The translations under genes were made by a program, and so were the position numbers. Shown piece by piece: positions 46,901 to 61,900 of a stretch of DNA of 64,000 bases. Origin of the DNA: Tretioscincus oriximinensis (lineage: Eukaryota; Chordata; Lepidosauria; Squamata; Gymnophthalmidae); the NCBI GenBank assembly GCA_022410635.1, contig JAJVDF010000252.1:1579569-1643568 (forward strand). Reading direction: 5' to 3'. Numbering within the stretch: position 1 is the stretch's first letter; every line of letters starts with the position of its first letter. The notes below the pieces were generated by a model. That model had not been told where the DNA came from. It searched no databases and was given only the letters and a program-made list of their open reading frames with translations.

Positions 46901-49900
46901 TTTAACTTGTGAAATAGCACCAGCCCAACTTTACTGAATTTACTGGATATGAGATGAAGGGTGGGGACAAATGGAATATGCATTCCAATGCTAAAAATAG
47001 GCATGCTAAAGTTACTCCATCTTTTTTAACCCACCAAGGTTTAAAATTGTATTGAATGCTACAGCAAAAATAATCTTACTAGTATTGGGGGGTACTTTAA
47101 AGGCTATACATCCTGACTTCCTCCTGTAGCCTACGCTCGTTTTAAGGCTTAGCAAAGTATGGGTAGAGAAAAAAATAAGTATTATTTTTCCTTTGTGATG
47201 TAAAGGATATTAGGCACTTATTTCTTCAAATCACTTTGTTTCATTCATTTGGATAAGAAATTTCAGTGTATTTATTATGGTTTAGATGTTAAGATGTAAT
47301 AGAACCACTTACTGGGAACAATTGTCTGAAAAAAGTAGCTACAAAAATTCTAAAACACAGGATGAAGCAGGATCTATCCACAACTAAGAGGAAACAAAAT
47401 GTTAGAGTGAAAGGTTTTTAAAAAGCTTGAGGAGAAATGTCACTGAAATTATTTTATGGTACCAAAAAGTGACTTGTCACCTTTATTGAGATAGCCCTTA
47501 TATCAATGAGTTTCTGATGAAAAATCCAGTGAAATGTTGTGGATATCCTTGCAGCTGTTTTCAAAGAAGGATCATCTTATCAGTTGTCAGAGTTATGAAA
47601 AACCTTTGATTTTGATTTTTTTTTNAAAAAAAAGATAGCAAATTCAAAGTAGCTTGATAGTCAGGATTCAGTGTTTCTAACAAGGCTTATAACAGCTTAG
47701 AAATTAACAAAAAGAAGATAAGGCAGGTACACAAATAGCATTTGAAGAAGCAGACTTGCTTGTAAAAGTCCATGCTGTCTTCCTTTTTCTTGTTAGTCTC
47801 TAGGGTTCTACAAGCTACCCCTAGAACAGATCTGGTCAAGAGGCGGCCCNAGGGCCACATGTGTCCCACCTACTGTCTCTGACCGGCCCACCCATCTTAG
47901 CTCAGAGTTTGGGGCGTGGTTTTACTGTTATATGGTTTTGGAGCAAAGGTTAAACTATAGTTGAACTTTGCTAGTCCTGGGCATTTCTTCCCTGGGCTTT
48001 TGGAAGAAACTTTGCTTTTGCTAAAATTGTATTGGGTAGAACTGAGTTACCTATATTAGTCCGGCCCTCTAAAACCATCCCAAATTCTCATCTGCCCCCT
48101 TGGGAAATTTAGTTGCCCACCCCTGCCCTAGATAGAAATTCTGTGCAATGAAACTTAATTTTCATAGTTGTAAAATGCAGCAAAATTGTTTACATTTTTC
48201 AGTGCCCAGCATTTCAGCTCCTGAATTATTAGCCTGGAAGCAATATTAGAGAAGGGAGCATCTAAGTTTTAATATGGCACCTAACTTCCAAATGACACAC
48301 AGATGTTCAGTGAAGCCGGATTCATGTTTGCCAAGCAGTTTCTTTATATTATTTACTTCCCATTTTAGGACATGCTCTTTTTCCCATTCATTAAGAGAGT
48401 TATTTCCTCGTTGTGCAGTTTGAGAATATTATTTATTATTTATTTAAATTGTTTCTGTACTGCTTTTTCATTTTAAAATGTTGGAAGCTATTTACAGTAA
48501 CATTTAAAAAACAAGGTAATAGGAATCATTGGCTTCAAGTGAGTGAAAAACTGAAGGAGCTACATCTAGGTCTCTCTGAACTCTTTTACTGTATCTGAAA
48601 AAGGACTGGGACCATATTCTTTATGACTTATGATCAAGTTGTTTACAATAAATAATTCGCTAAGGGGCTCTAGCAGATATGAAACCATTTTATTTTAGCA
48701 GAAAAGTATTCCAAGTCCTATAAAACCTGTTTATCTAAATCACTTATTTATTATTTTTGAGTGTATATATTTTGCTTGACTTGGAAGACCTAGAGTGGAT
48801 CACAACAATAAAAAAAATAAAAACCTTCAAACATAACCTTCCCATCTCCGGCAGAGCAACACTCAGAAGGAAGCTAAGCATTATTTGTCTAGCTGGAGAG
48901 TTTGTTTTTTCAATCAGCAACTGAAAGGCATAATAAGGGTATATCCAGATGAGTAATTTGTTGGGTAATTGTTATGTGACGATGGCATGATGGCAGCACT
49001 CATATCTTAGTGAAGCAAATAATTAGTGATGTCACACTATATTAAAGAAGTGTGGGAAAGCAGCTTTCATAGCACTTTCCCCCTTTATAGCTTGATCACC
49101 TATTCATCTGGACACAGATGCTGGATACCACTGTCTTAAAAATCGTTGAAACACCCAGGTGTGGCCATACCAGATAGAGATATGGATCACCTAGACAGCA
49201 GGTGTAAGGTAATCAAGTGCTGTTTGGAGAGGCTGATGTTTATGCTTGTCAAGGAAGTATTGACTTGGCCTTACTCCTTGGTTGCAGCTCGTTATTCATC
49301 CTTGTTCTCTGAAGCCAGTTTAAGAGGACATGCATGACAGCCAGGAGTAATTTCATATTTAATATAATTTTTGTTTAGTAACCATTCCACTTGACATGCC
49401 AATGGAATTTATTTATTAAACTGCAGTCAGATGTGTATTTCTGTATTCTACCCTTTTCCTCTCCAATCACAATGAATGATAACTGGAACTGTTTATAAGA
49501 AAAACTAAAATTTAAAATGGCTTGATTATAATTCCTAAGGTTGTTTTTCTTATACCACACAGTACAAGGTACTGTATATTAATTAGAATGTCTTAAAAGA
49601 AGACAAATACATAGTTTTGGCACACTCAGAATAACTGCTATCATATACAAGAAGTACTCAAAATATTCCTTGTGCATTATAATTTGAAGAATATACTGTA
49701 TGTATCTTGTAACTTTAGTTCTATTTATGAAATGAGTAAATCATCCCTTAAGTGTGTATATATTGCCCTTTCTCCATGGTAAGGATTATTTTATCAAATA
49801 TCATATTTTGTATGACAGACTACTTGGGTGCACCTGAAAATTGCAAGCATAGGGGAAATGTTGTGGAGAAAACATCAGTAAAAATCAAAGCAGAATACAA

Positions 49901-52900
49901 AAATTGTATTTTTGTGCTGTAGAGTGAGAATCTCTTCCAAATTTCAGAGCTTCCGTTCCAGTCTCATATGTGTTTGGGTTTCCATTAAAGAAAAATGATT
50001 TCCCTGTGCATTTGATTAAGAATATGTTGACAAACTGCAACATTGAAAGATCTTCATTATAGATTCTATTTTATATCTAATGATAACAGCCGCCAGGGGG
50101 CTCATGTCTGAGATACTAACAGATATCCTTAAAGCTTTCTTCCCTCCACATTTCCAGGGCTTTTTCCATTCTTTTTAATGCCGACATAGTGCCTTGATAG
50201 AGATATTTGAGGTTTGGGTGTGAAGAAGGTTTCGAATTAGACATAAGGTCTGTTTATAACTGACAATGTTTTTATATGTGTTTCAGTGAACAGACTGGCC
50301 CACTCCAAGTACTGCTGAACCAGAAGCTAGTACTGGAACCCAGCAGAGAAGCAGAACTTGGGTCTAATTCTTATGTCCATCCTCCTACTTCCCATCATGA
50401 AACACAGACATCATATGCAAAACCCTTTCTCCCACCTCCTCCTGAAAACAGCCCCCCTTGCAAGACTCCTCTGAACTTTCAAGTGGCTTCTGCTGGTTTC
50501 AGTGATCAGGCGCCTTTTCCCTGTAGACACGAGGTGGGTGAAAGACCCATTAGGACTGAGAATGACACCCACTGTGACGTGGAGTTTAACAGAGTATCTC
50601 CCATTAACATAAAAGACAATAAGGATTTTGTCAGTAGCAATAATCTCAGCGAAGTGCATAACGTAACAGATTCCCTCACATCATACTGCAAAGCAACATC
50701 TAACATGGTAACCTCTGGATCTTTGCCCACACTCTTCCCTTCTTCCCATCCAGTTCAAATGCCACCTGAAACAAAGATCATTCATAATCCACCCTTCAAG
50801 CCATCATCTTTTACAGAGCAGCCACTCATGGAACAGCACTGGCCTAATCACGTCATGCCTTTGGCTCCCCTGTCCCCTTTGCCTGCTTGTCCTCCAGATG
50901 TACCACAGTCTGCAGAAAGATACCTCAAAGCAAGCAGTAATGAGAGTTTACATCAAGCACAGGGAGAATTTGTAAGTGGCAGTTCTCTGAAACCTGAGAT
51001 GACCAGTGTTAAGGGGCATGTCCGCTCTCTTGCAGAACAATTTCAGCAGTTGCAAGGGGTCTCCCAGAAGGCATGCACTCAGAAGAAGGAAGAGGAAGTG
51101 TTTGTCTGCCATGATCAGTATGCTTCAAAGTTTCTNCAAGATTCCTTCAGCAACCCCCCATTCCTCAAATGCAGGCAGCCAATTACTGAAAGGCAAGAAA
51201 ATGGACTGTGGTCTCCTGAAAAGAACTCATGCCAGGGTTCTAGGGAGCAACTCCCTTTTGATGCGTGCCATAGTGCTCATACAATAGTTTCTGGATCGCA
51301 CAATGATGAGCTGTGCCACAATGGGAATACATGTTCAAAGGATCCTAATTTCTACTCAGGGAGGTTCGCCCAGGAGGGAGACATGAGGCAATCAAACAAC
51401 AGAAATTTTGCTGGTTTTGTTACATCTATGCCTGTGGACTGTTGGGTAGACAACGTTAAAAGATATTATAGTTCTCAATTGGATCACGTGAGTACCAGTT
51501 GTTTTCCAGTGCCTGGGAACGTGTCACCTATGACTAATCAAACAACCTTGGAGGAGGATCTAATGCAGAGGCATCCACAGTGGAATCAAGACACAGAACA
51601 AGAGATTTCTGAGCTGGAATCTCTGTACCAGGCTAGCTTACAGGCGCCTCAGAAAAGCCCATTTATATCAGGAAGGCTGGACAGTTCTCAGCATCTGCTG
51701 GGCAAAACAGGTAAAGATTACTAAATATTATGCTATCTGTGGCTGTGGCTTAAGTCTTTTGATATGTGTAATTTTGGAGCATGAATATTCATGAACAATG
51801 GTGGAGCCTTAAAACAAGCACTATGTGTAACCTTTGGGAGTTTGAAACAAATTTGAAGACCCAGAAATCTATGTCATTCAACAGGGCTTCCAGTATTTTC
51901 CTCTGAAATCATATAATCTGATACTTTTCCTATTTTTTTTTCAAAATTAATTTAATTTTATCAGTGATTCTCTTATTGAGATTTGCTTCCCTGACTACCA
52001 AGCAGCTCATTAGCCCATAAGTTAGATGCAAACACTCTAATACTTTCTTTATAATCCCTAGCATCTTTTCAGTAGGGGCCTAGCCTGAAAGCACTAACAG
52101 GAACCCAAACTAGGACCCTATGATTGGCCTGCACTGCTTGAATTTGCCTAATTGTAAGCTGTCTAAGCTTCTGCACATCACTGATTGTTGGAGTACTTGG
52201 TTCAGTAGTCATCGTCACTGAATCACCTTTAAAGCTTTTCATGAGGAAGCCAAACACCCTTCCTCTTGTTGCCCCAAAGGTGCCCTAAATCTATTTAATA
52301 CCTAGTCTGTTTTCTAGAGCAGTTCCTGAATAATGTGGCATATTTGAGTGACAATTACTAACTCTTAGTCCTTTTTTTACACTTAAAAGAGATACAAATC
52401 TTTATAGGTTTGATCAGAGACACCCAAGGCTAACCTCCTTCCCCAAATCCAGCATTGTCAGTGAGTTTAGCTCTACTAAAACTCAGAGTGCTTTTTCTCT
52501 AAGAAGAAATAATAATGGCTTTTCTTATTAATCTTGATCTGCCTACAAAACCTTTCAACATTCAATTCACCCTCCTCCTCCTCTCCTTCTGAGTGCCCCA
52601 AGTACTAACACAAGTGAGTAACACAACTAAGACCAAGTGAGTCAGGCCATATGCTTCATTACTTGATTTGGTTTTCATTATATGGAAACGTAAGCTGTGA
52701 TCAGATACAACAACAAAAAAGGTATGCCTGATGTAGCTCACACAAAAATCTGCCCCTCTTATGGAGCGTTCTGTGCTGTAAGAGGTGGTTTAGAGATGAG
52801 TTGGAAAGATAAAGGCCACACAGAGCTATTTCTGAAGTATATCTGAGCTGAATATAACCTAAATCCAATCAGTGATGGGACAAAATCAAAGGCAGAAACT

Positions 52901-55900
52901 TGTATGGGCTAGGCCCTGCCCCTTTGGGTCATGTGGCCTTTGCTCTCACCCCTTTTTTGGTCAGGTTATTACTTCCAAATAACCAGAAGGGTGTGTGGCC
53001 AAGTCACATATGGTGTGGGTCCGGAAACAAGAAACCAGGAAGTGGGTAGGGCAGAGGGAGAGGGAGAAACTCGGATACTGAGAGTTTTTCCCTCATATAG
53101 ACCTAGAAAGTGTGCTAGAATCTTATATATGTGCCTGATTCTTGTATTGAATCCAATAAAAAGAAAAGTTTTTATGTGAATTTCCCTGTACCGCCTGTGA
53201 TTCTCACTAGTACACTTTGCACTTTGGAAAACTCCCGTTTACAGAATAAGTTCATTTATTCCATTTAGTGTAAGGAATTGAATGGGCTTTATTATATGTT
53301 CCCTGTATTAGAGAGTAACAGAGAAGTGACTGGCTCATCAGAAGAACCAAATTAAAAGTTCAAGTCAGACAGATGAGACTGAATGTCAATAAGATAACTT
53401 TCTATAAAGCTTCTTAAGAAAAGTATTAAAATTGTATTTTTGGTTGGCATATAAGCTTTGGTATGGAAGGAATATAGCAAAATTCTTACCACTTTACATC
53501 AGTTGGACTATTTAACTTTGTGCAAATTCTGTAACTAATAGGGTATACACTGTACTTAATGACAAAACTGTTCAATGTAAAGTTATGTTGTAAAGTTTTA
53601 GTAATTAGCATAGTCCAATTGCTTTTTTACTGTATAACAACTAAAATGAACGATCATTTTAAAAATGTTCCTATTTCTACATCATAGAATTGGCAAGAGA
53701 AATTTAAATACATGTAACTATTTCTTTTTTCTTTCTTACCCTTTCCTGCAGCACCTGCAAATCTATCCTCAAGAAAAATGCGCAGTGGACCTTGTACAGG
53801 ACTCTCAAAAACACCAACAGCAGAAATTGAACGCAACCTCCTTAGAACCATTACATCTCCTGTTTCCAAGGTAATAATTCATTGTTCTGGAAGGAGGTAT
53901 GAGAACAAGCTAAACGATGCATAGTAGATTACAAGAAAATAATTATAGTTTACATTTATAAATATATTGGACTATCGTAGTGTNCCCTGTGTGAATAGTC
54001 CTTGGAGATGGTTTTGAAGTTGCAGGTGGGTCAAGAATACATATTAGATACACAAGCAGTTTCATTAATGCTTAATCATTGGAGAGAAGATACAATTTCA
54101 TTAATCTAGAGTCACTGGACCCAAATACATGGCCTTCCCCAGTGGGTTTCAACAGTTCTTCATTTCTGTATCTCTATTTTCCAGTCTTGTAGTTTAAGAG
54201 ATAACTTAATTGATACAGAATATGACTTGATTAAATTAAAATCCATAGTGCTGTAGGCAGGAGTGTTTAGCAGTTCTCACATTATTATATGCTTAAGCAG
54301 TTAGCTATACGTACTGGAGAGCTTAGAAAAAACACTATGTCCTTAAAATAGTATTTTTCCCTCCCAAATCTATAGCCACATCTTTTTAATACTAAAACAG
54401 TCATAACTTTAGAGACTTATGAACACAACTGCTGTGATCTCCCAACAGTTTATAAACTTTTTTCAAGTGTTTTCCTAAATAACCTTATCTAGCCTACACA
54501 AAATGTCTTATTATTAAAGCTATTTTGAGTTATAATTATTACAGTAATTCAAAATCACACCATACCACACCACTGTTCATTCCCAATTCGTGTTTACTTA
54601 TTAGCAAGCCTGTAACTCTTTACAGTGTTCACTTTTTATTCCCTAAATGTTTCTTACATCTGGATTTTTTTAAATCTGAGTCTCTCTAGCTTTCTCTGTC
54701 AAGTAAACCTTTTTTAATGGACTGAAATGATTCTGTTATAATGCTGTTCTTTCATTTATAGTGATATGTTCACACAATGTTTCTGCAGGTACCATACACA
54801 AGAAACCATAGTAAAGAACCAGGGGAAGAGATGTACAGTGCAGAGAATTTCCGTCGCATTGCTCGTAGTCTCAGTGGAACAATAATTGCAAACAAAGAAG
54901 AAACTCTTGTTTCTTCACACAGTTTTGTAAGTAAAGTTTTAAAGAAATGTTCTTCCTTCCTTTCTGTCTGGCCAGTATCATTTCATTGCTGTCTTTCAAG
55001 AAAAACTGTGTTCAAGGGAGTTCTCAGATTATTTTCATGTGTGAGTTCAGAATGCAGTTAAATTGAAGACTGGTCCTTGTAACCAAATTTCAGAGAAGTT
55101 AATTCAAGCAACTCAATCATACAAATATGCAACAATATCACACAAATCAGCTGTGAAATCAGCTCAGCAAACAGTTGTAACAAAAAGTAAATTAGTGTGA
55201 AAAAAAACCTGAATGGAGAGAAGTATGCATCAATATTCATTTGTTTTTCTCAGTGGTGATATTTTCAACTTCAAAGGAACTACCAAATTAAATCTTGCCA
55301 ATATTTTACAATTTGAGTTTTTCCTTGCAGAGTCATGGACTATGCATAAGATTTCTACATGTTGGGATTTTGTGGACTGTCTGGTTTTAAGGAATCATTC
55401 TGGCCAAAAAAGACCAAATCTGGGGGGTTGGGGGTTGGAGGCAGAACTGTAAATTGCACCCATGAACAGGCAAGTTCAATTATGGCAATTCTAACTGTAT
55501 GTATACAATTTCTGTGATGATAGATTGGAAAATTCGACACGTTTTTCCAAGCATAAGGCTCTTTCAGTGCACATTAGTCAAAGTTATTTTCAGCTGCAAC
55601 ATCATATTTTAACTGGGATTATATTAAGCGAAGCTAAATTGATAGATCACTTAATCAAATTTGCATACATTTAAAATTAAGGTGATAAACATTTTTTACT
55701 TCATTGTTATACTTTTTTGAGACTGAAATAATCCAAAATAACATTTCTCTATATCATCAGGGAAGTATGTCTTGACTGCTTAACGGGAGGGAATTGAGGT
55801 TCACATCCTTTTTTTAAAAATCCCTAACCAAGTATTGTCATTCATTGTTTGGAGAAAGCCTGTTAATTAAGGGTAAAGCATGCAGTGAGGGACCACATAT

Positions 55901-58900
55901 CTTTTCCTATCATGTGCGAGAAAGAACATAGCAGTCAATACACAATTGCTATTCTCTTTCTTAGATTTCTCCTACATCACTTTGTCCTATATATATGAAA
56001 ATCGTTCATCTCCCAAGACACTTGGTAATTAGTAGACCAACTGCAATGATCCAATATCCCTTTCCTTGTTAGAATCATTTTGCCCTTGACTATTAGAATC
56101 AAGGATGTGTCTATCGGTGGCAATATGCATGTCACTTTGAAATAGATGAGAAAATATATACATCAGTACCAAGTGAAGATGATGTGGGCATTACGTGATA
56201 TATCTTTTTTGGTTTGAACCAGTATTCTCAACTTCTTTTGGCCCAGTTTAGACAGACTTTTTAGAAAGTATTCAACTTTGTTAACTTGGTTACGTGGTTT
56301 TAGCATGATTTATCAGGTTTAATCTTCTGAGAGTACAGGTGAAATAGATATGGGTTGGGGAGGCTAGAATATGTAGGTACAAATATTTAGCAGATAGATT
56401 TGCAGTTATGTCTACAGAAATCTGAATCTCAGAGATGACACCTCTAGAGGTCAATACTGCAGTTACTGTTAGGTTTCTTCTGTGGTTGCCTCGCTTGATC
56501 TACGTTTGTTACTCCAGTGGCATTTGCAACAGAGCCAACGCAACCTCAGTACTTCATATTACCTCTTGCTGTGGGGTTTTAAGCTTAAAAAAGAAAATTC
56601 TAAGCAGAGAACAATATTATTAACACACATTTATGATGGTCATGCAACATCATATGATGGTTCCTTGCACAGCATTACCCCCATCCCACCCCACCCCTTG
56701 GAATATTTTCCATTTGGATCAGCAGTTCATTATTTCACCGTAGCATCATTAGAAAAGAAGGTGAAGAAAGTCAGACTGCTTGGATTGGAGGTGTTGTGAG
56801 TAGTCTTCATATCCCATAAAATATTTGATTAGTCATCAGATCCAATCAATTTCAGTTTAATGACTAGTTAAGCAAAACGTTGGTTGACGGTCAATCCCAG
56901 GCTATAAGATATGTTTAAAATGAAAATTTAGAACCACTTATAACATACCAGTTGCTTGGTCCACAATAGCAGCTCTAATTTTAAGGGCTTTCAAAATATA
57001 CACAGCTGCCCTGGTGGTTGTAATTTTGCTGTGGTTACAAACAAAAATCTGCAATTTAGCTTTACTACTTACTGGTTNATGGGTCTGTAAGAGAGAAATT
57101 AGATGACAATTCCTTATGCTCTCTCAGAGAGTGGCATTCCAGGAGAAAATGTAAGGTGTCTTCTATTACCTGGGCCTCACGGATACCAAATCTTTCATAG
57201 CTTGGGATATTTCAGTATTGGCCTAACTTTATAATGATGTCTAATTGGTCAACTTTTCTAAATGCATGATGCAGTGGCAGTAGCAAAATAAGAACAGTGG
57301 TTCTTCAGGTTAACATGATTTTTAAGTTCAGTCAGGTATAGGATGGCCCTCGCATTAGATCCTTTGGAATTCAATATCCAGGGCTCATTGTTAAAAATCT
57401 CCTGAGTTTGAGCCTAAGCAACTCAGAACTTGTAAAGACAGACCCTATTGAAGACTTTAAGCTGAAAGATTGGAAAGCCACCTTGTTCTTTAAAACTTTA
57501 AAAACTAGTTGTTCAGATCAGAATAGCAGAACAAGCAATGGTTTTACTTATCGTTATAATTCTGGCAAGTTATTTTTCAATTGAAAATTGTTATTTAGAA
57601 ACATACTAGGACTGCAGAATGTTCACTCATCTATATACAATATTTTGTGTGGGGGGGTTATTATTACAGTGCCCAATTTAGTTGTAGCCGTGCACTATTA
57701 ACAATCTTCTAACTTCTTTTTAAAAGTACAAGAATGTGCGATGGCTACATATGTATTTCTTTCTCTCTTCACAAGCAGATGCATGTCCTGAACGTAGTGA
57801 CCTTTTCAGTGTTTGTGCTTCTGCATTTTCTCACCTGTTTTCCTCTGTTCTGCACTTGCCTGGTTGATCCCCATTCTGTGATAATCATCATTTTCTGTTC
57901 TATTTCCTTTTGTCAAAAGGAAGTGTCCAATGAGAGGAAAATGCCGGTGGAAGCCAGACACCGTTCTTCTAGCACCACTTCCCTCACTTTCCTTCACGAT
58001 TCTCCTCCTGTGTTACCCTTTGATCCCCAGCACTATTCAACCCAACTGCAGCACCTATCCCATGATGCACCAGTGCCTAGCATGGTGGGCAAGACCCATA
58101 GACAATCAGGTAATCACGGTGTTCTTCAACCTCCCTCTCTACGGATGATCAGATGGTTACTTCCTTCCACAAGTTGAGACCCTATTTTCTCAGCTGCGCT
58201 TACCTGCACCAGTGATATTCCGATCACTTCAATAATCTGGAATGAAAAAGACTCTTTGCTTCTTTACCAATATTTTATTGAGTGGACATACCACATAAAA
58301 NGTTTCACTTTTATTCTCTTATAGTAGCAATAACTGTTGAAATATTGATGGTTTCAAAAGCCTGGATTGTCTTGATAACATGCCCACAGATTTCTGAATA
58401 CATATTTGTGTGTGCCATACAATAGTCTTTCAGGGAAATCTCAGAAGTTGAACCAATGAGTTCAGAAATTGAACTCTGCTGCCTAGGTTCTACTACTTCC
58501 ACAGTAATTACCAGGCAGGCATAAATCAAGAAGTATGTACAGAAATAGCTTTGAATGTTCGTTAAAAAAATGGAAAAAAAAATTTGCCTTAAGAGACCAA
58601 TGTTGGTGTTTCAGAACTTACATTATACCCCTTTGTAGTAATAGAAGTAGAAGTGCNCTATTGAGCCATATCAGTCCAGACGTCTGCTCTCAAGACACTC
58701 CTTGGAGAGGAATTCCCAAGAAAATTCACTTCCTGTGAATTCAAGTCAATACTAATTGGATTTTGCCTACATCATAGGTTTGTGCCGAAGTACTATGCTT
58801 TACGCAGCCCTCGTTTGCGGGTCTGGTGAAAGAAGGAGGAAAATAGGAGTTTAAAATAATACCAAGGAATCATTAGCAAAACCAATAAAAAGCATTCTGA

Positions 58901-61900
58901 TGGACAGGGTATTATTGTTGGAATCCTTGACATTACTGAAAGCGGCAATCTTTTCACTCTGGTCATTTTTACTCAGTGGTGTTTAGGAACTTATATGTTC
59001 TTACGGATATGCTTAGAGTTTTGCTTTAGTTTCAGTACCTTAATTATTTAAATCGCACCCAACTGCTTGTTTCAAAATTTTCTCTCAAAAATATATTGAA
59101 AAAAAGCCTTGAAATATGTTCCTCAACAAATACTATTTCTATTCAATTTCTTTCCATTTTTAACTGTCTCACAATCCATTTGCAGTTCAGCAAGTTCAAT
59201 AACTACAATTCTAGTCTAAATACAGTGGTACCTCGGTTCTCGAACATAATCCGTTCCGGGAGGACGGTCCAGAACCAAATTGTTCGAGAACCGAAGCAAT
59301 GACTCTCTCCACAAAGCGTGACTCACACTGATGACGCAAAAAAGGCGCGCGACTCACACTGATGACGCAAAAAAGGCGCGCTGGGCCGAATGAACGCCAT
59401 TCGGCTCGTCTCGGAAGTTCGAGTTCCAAGTATTCGGTCGGAGTCCAAGACAAAATTTTCTCGNATCTCCTGGTCGAATACCGATTTGGTCGGAACTCAA
59501 GGCGTTCGAGAACCGAGGTACCACTGTAATTTTGTTTGTGTTCCTGCTTTCTATCACTAACGTATACAAAGTTTACTATTTGTTTCTAACAGTCTGTGGG
59601 ACTACCGTGTGAGCCGTTTCTGTAGTCACAGTGTAATGAGTGAACCTGAACCAAAAAACTTCTTCCAGTCTTTGCTGGTGACTTTTTCCTTTGCTCCCAT
59701 AATAGGTCTTTATTTTCTAGCACATTTAAAATTTCATGGANAAATGAACATGCAGGGTTTTTTCAATTTTGTACCTAGAAAGATGTTAGGTAGTAAAATG
59801 TAAGTGTTGCGCTTTCCAGAGTCATATTCAGGCCTTGCTTTTAGTTCTTATCTTTAGCTGAGTCACAGTAGCCAGGACAAGGTAGCAGGAACTTCCTTAT
59901 CAGAAACAGTTAAGTCCCTGTCTGTTTCTTTTCCTCAGTTCACAAGAGGGAGAGAGGAAGTATTTAAAGACAAGTTATCTCTCTGGTATCTTGATTGCTT
60001 TAGTAAAAAAGGGCAGAGATGCCTATTGACAAGCACTACCATCTTTCTCCTCGTACTGTACTGTTTATCTTTTGACCTTGATCACAAAAAAGTGTTACAT
60101 GGCTCTTGTGACTGAAGTAATTACTTGGCACAAGGAAAAAACTATATCTTAGAAGCAGTGACAACAGTAGCATCTCCCATGCTGAAAATCAGTGCTTAGT
60201 CAGATTGCTCTGTCAGGATGAATAAGGCAACAGGCAACGTGATGGAGCTAGGTGGAAACCTCAGGTGAAATTTGGAACCCCTTGTTCTCCCAGGAGTCAC
60301 TAGAGATTATTCTCTCCCCCCCCCCCCTTGGCCAGCATTCATTTTGCAAGATTGCTACTTTGATGGACAGAAGTTTTCTAAACGTTCTAAGAAGCAGGAT
60401 ATAGTATGCAATTCTTGACTTCCAAATTAACTTTTAATATTTCTACCTGCTACCTCTAGAACAAACTGTAGAATAGCATATTTTACTGGGGGACATCCTC
60501 AAAGCAATTAATGTTATTTCAGATAGCCTGTACACTATAATTCCCTAAANCCACAAGTCGACAATCCCAGCAGAGTGAAGAAAAAAAATATGAAGACCAT
60601 GCATTAAGATCTTAAGAAGAAGGTCTTCAGGTAATTCTTCCCCTTTCAGAGATGCAAGATGTAGGAGAGTCTTCTCTGTGGGGGCTCCTGGAACAGACTT
60701 CCTATAGAGTACCTGGTAAAAACATACCCCTTCACCCAAGCTTTTGATTCATAGCTCCCTCTTCATTTTGTCCTTCCAGGGTAAGTGGGTTGGAGGGAGA
60801 GTATGATGAAATCACTGCTTTATTAGCAGGCACNGATAGCTCAGTTGCTTAGGAATTCGTCTCTCGCCTTGGAGATCGGGTTTCGAAGCCCTGTGTTGGA
60901 AGTGGGGAGGGGTGAGCACCTTCCACTAGCCTGTAGCTCTAGCCAACCCAGCTATTTGAAAGCAGGCATTGCAAGAAATTGCAATTGACTGCAAGTAGAT
61001 ACATGGGAACCACCATAGCCTGGTGGGGAAGATAGAATGTCAGCCTTCGGGCAAAATATATCCTTGTAAGCCGCTTTGAGTCCCTTTGAAAGGTGAGAAA
61101 AGCGGGGTATAAGAACCAAGTTCTTCTTATTCTTATTATTCTTATTCTTATTATTTACTTTTTAAAGAAATAATATATGACAATATATGCTGCACCCCAA
61201 CATTAAGACATCTGCAAATATAGAGCACACCACTCACTCATTTACTAGAATTTATTTTAGAATTTAGCATAGACTGACATTTGGTTAGGACTGGAAAAGT
61301 ATTCTTTAGAGATATTAGAATGGACAAAATGTTACAACGTAGGAACAAGTTCTGCAAATCACAGGTAAGAATAGGGTCCAGCAATAATCTCTCAGAGTAT
61401 ACTGTCCAAACTGCTTATGAGTCACAACTGGGGAGTATTACTATGTGATAAAACTATAAATCAGTTTATGTATGTTTTCTTTAATTGTACTTGAGATGTT
61501 CCTGGTTTTGTTTGGGAATTTACTTTATTTATTTGTACTGTACTTATATCCCGCCCTATACCCAAAGGTTTCAGGGCGGGCAACCATAGGGTGGCACACA
61601 TAGCTTTTGTTACTTTCGCCACAACAGACACCCTGTGAAGTAAGTGAAAGAGTTCTAAAGAACTGTGACTGGCCCAAGGTCACCCAGCTGGCTTTCATGG
61701 AGGGGTGGGGAATCGAACCGGAAGACTAACCACTACACCAAACTGGCTCTAGTATCTGAGTACTCTGAATGTACTCAGAGTGAGAAGAAGAATGAACTGG
61801 AATGTTATTTGGGTTTGTAATGTTTGTAATTATTCTTTCCATCAGAAAAAACTGCTTCTTCAGTGACAGAAATTTGGTAAGGTGTTGTTAGTAGAAAAGA

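Larger units (their letters stand above)
46733..50286 (+). other. USP54: USP54 intron 17
   Basis: GT-AG intron of 3554 bp. It contains a Penelope-type tail (47738-47826) abutting a hAT element (47827-48125). The segments 46733-47730 and 48130-50286 show no recognised gene or repeat. Single Ns occur at 47625 and 47850. Confidence 0.85.

Noticed and set aside
55213..55452. Possible alternative exon in intron 20
   Set aside because: An open frame exists, but no matching splice sites or similarity to USP54 or another protein was found.
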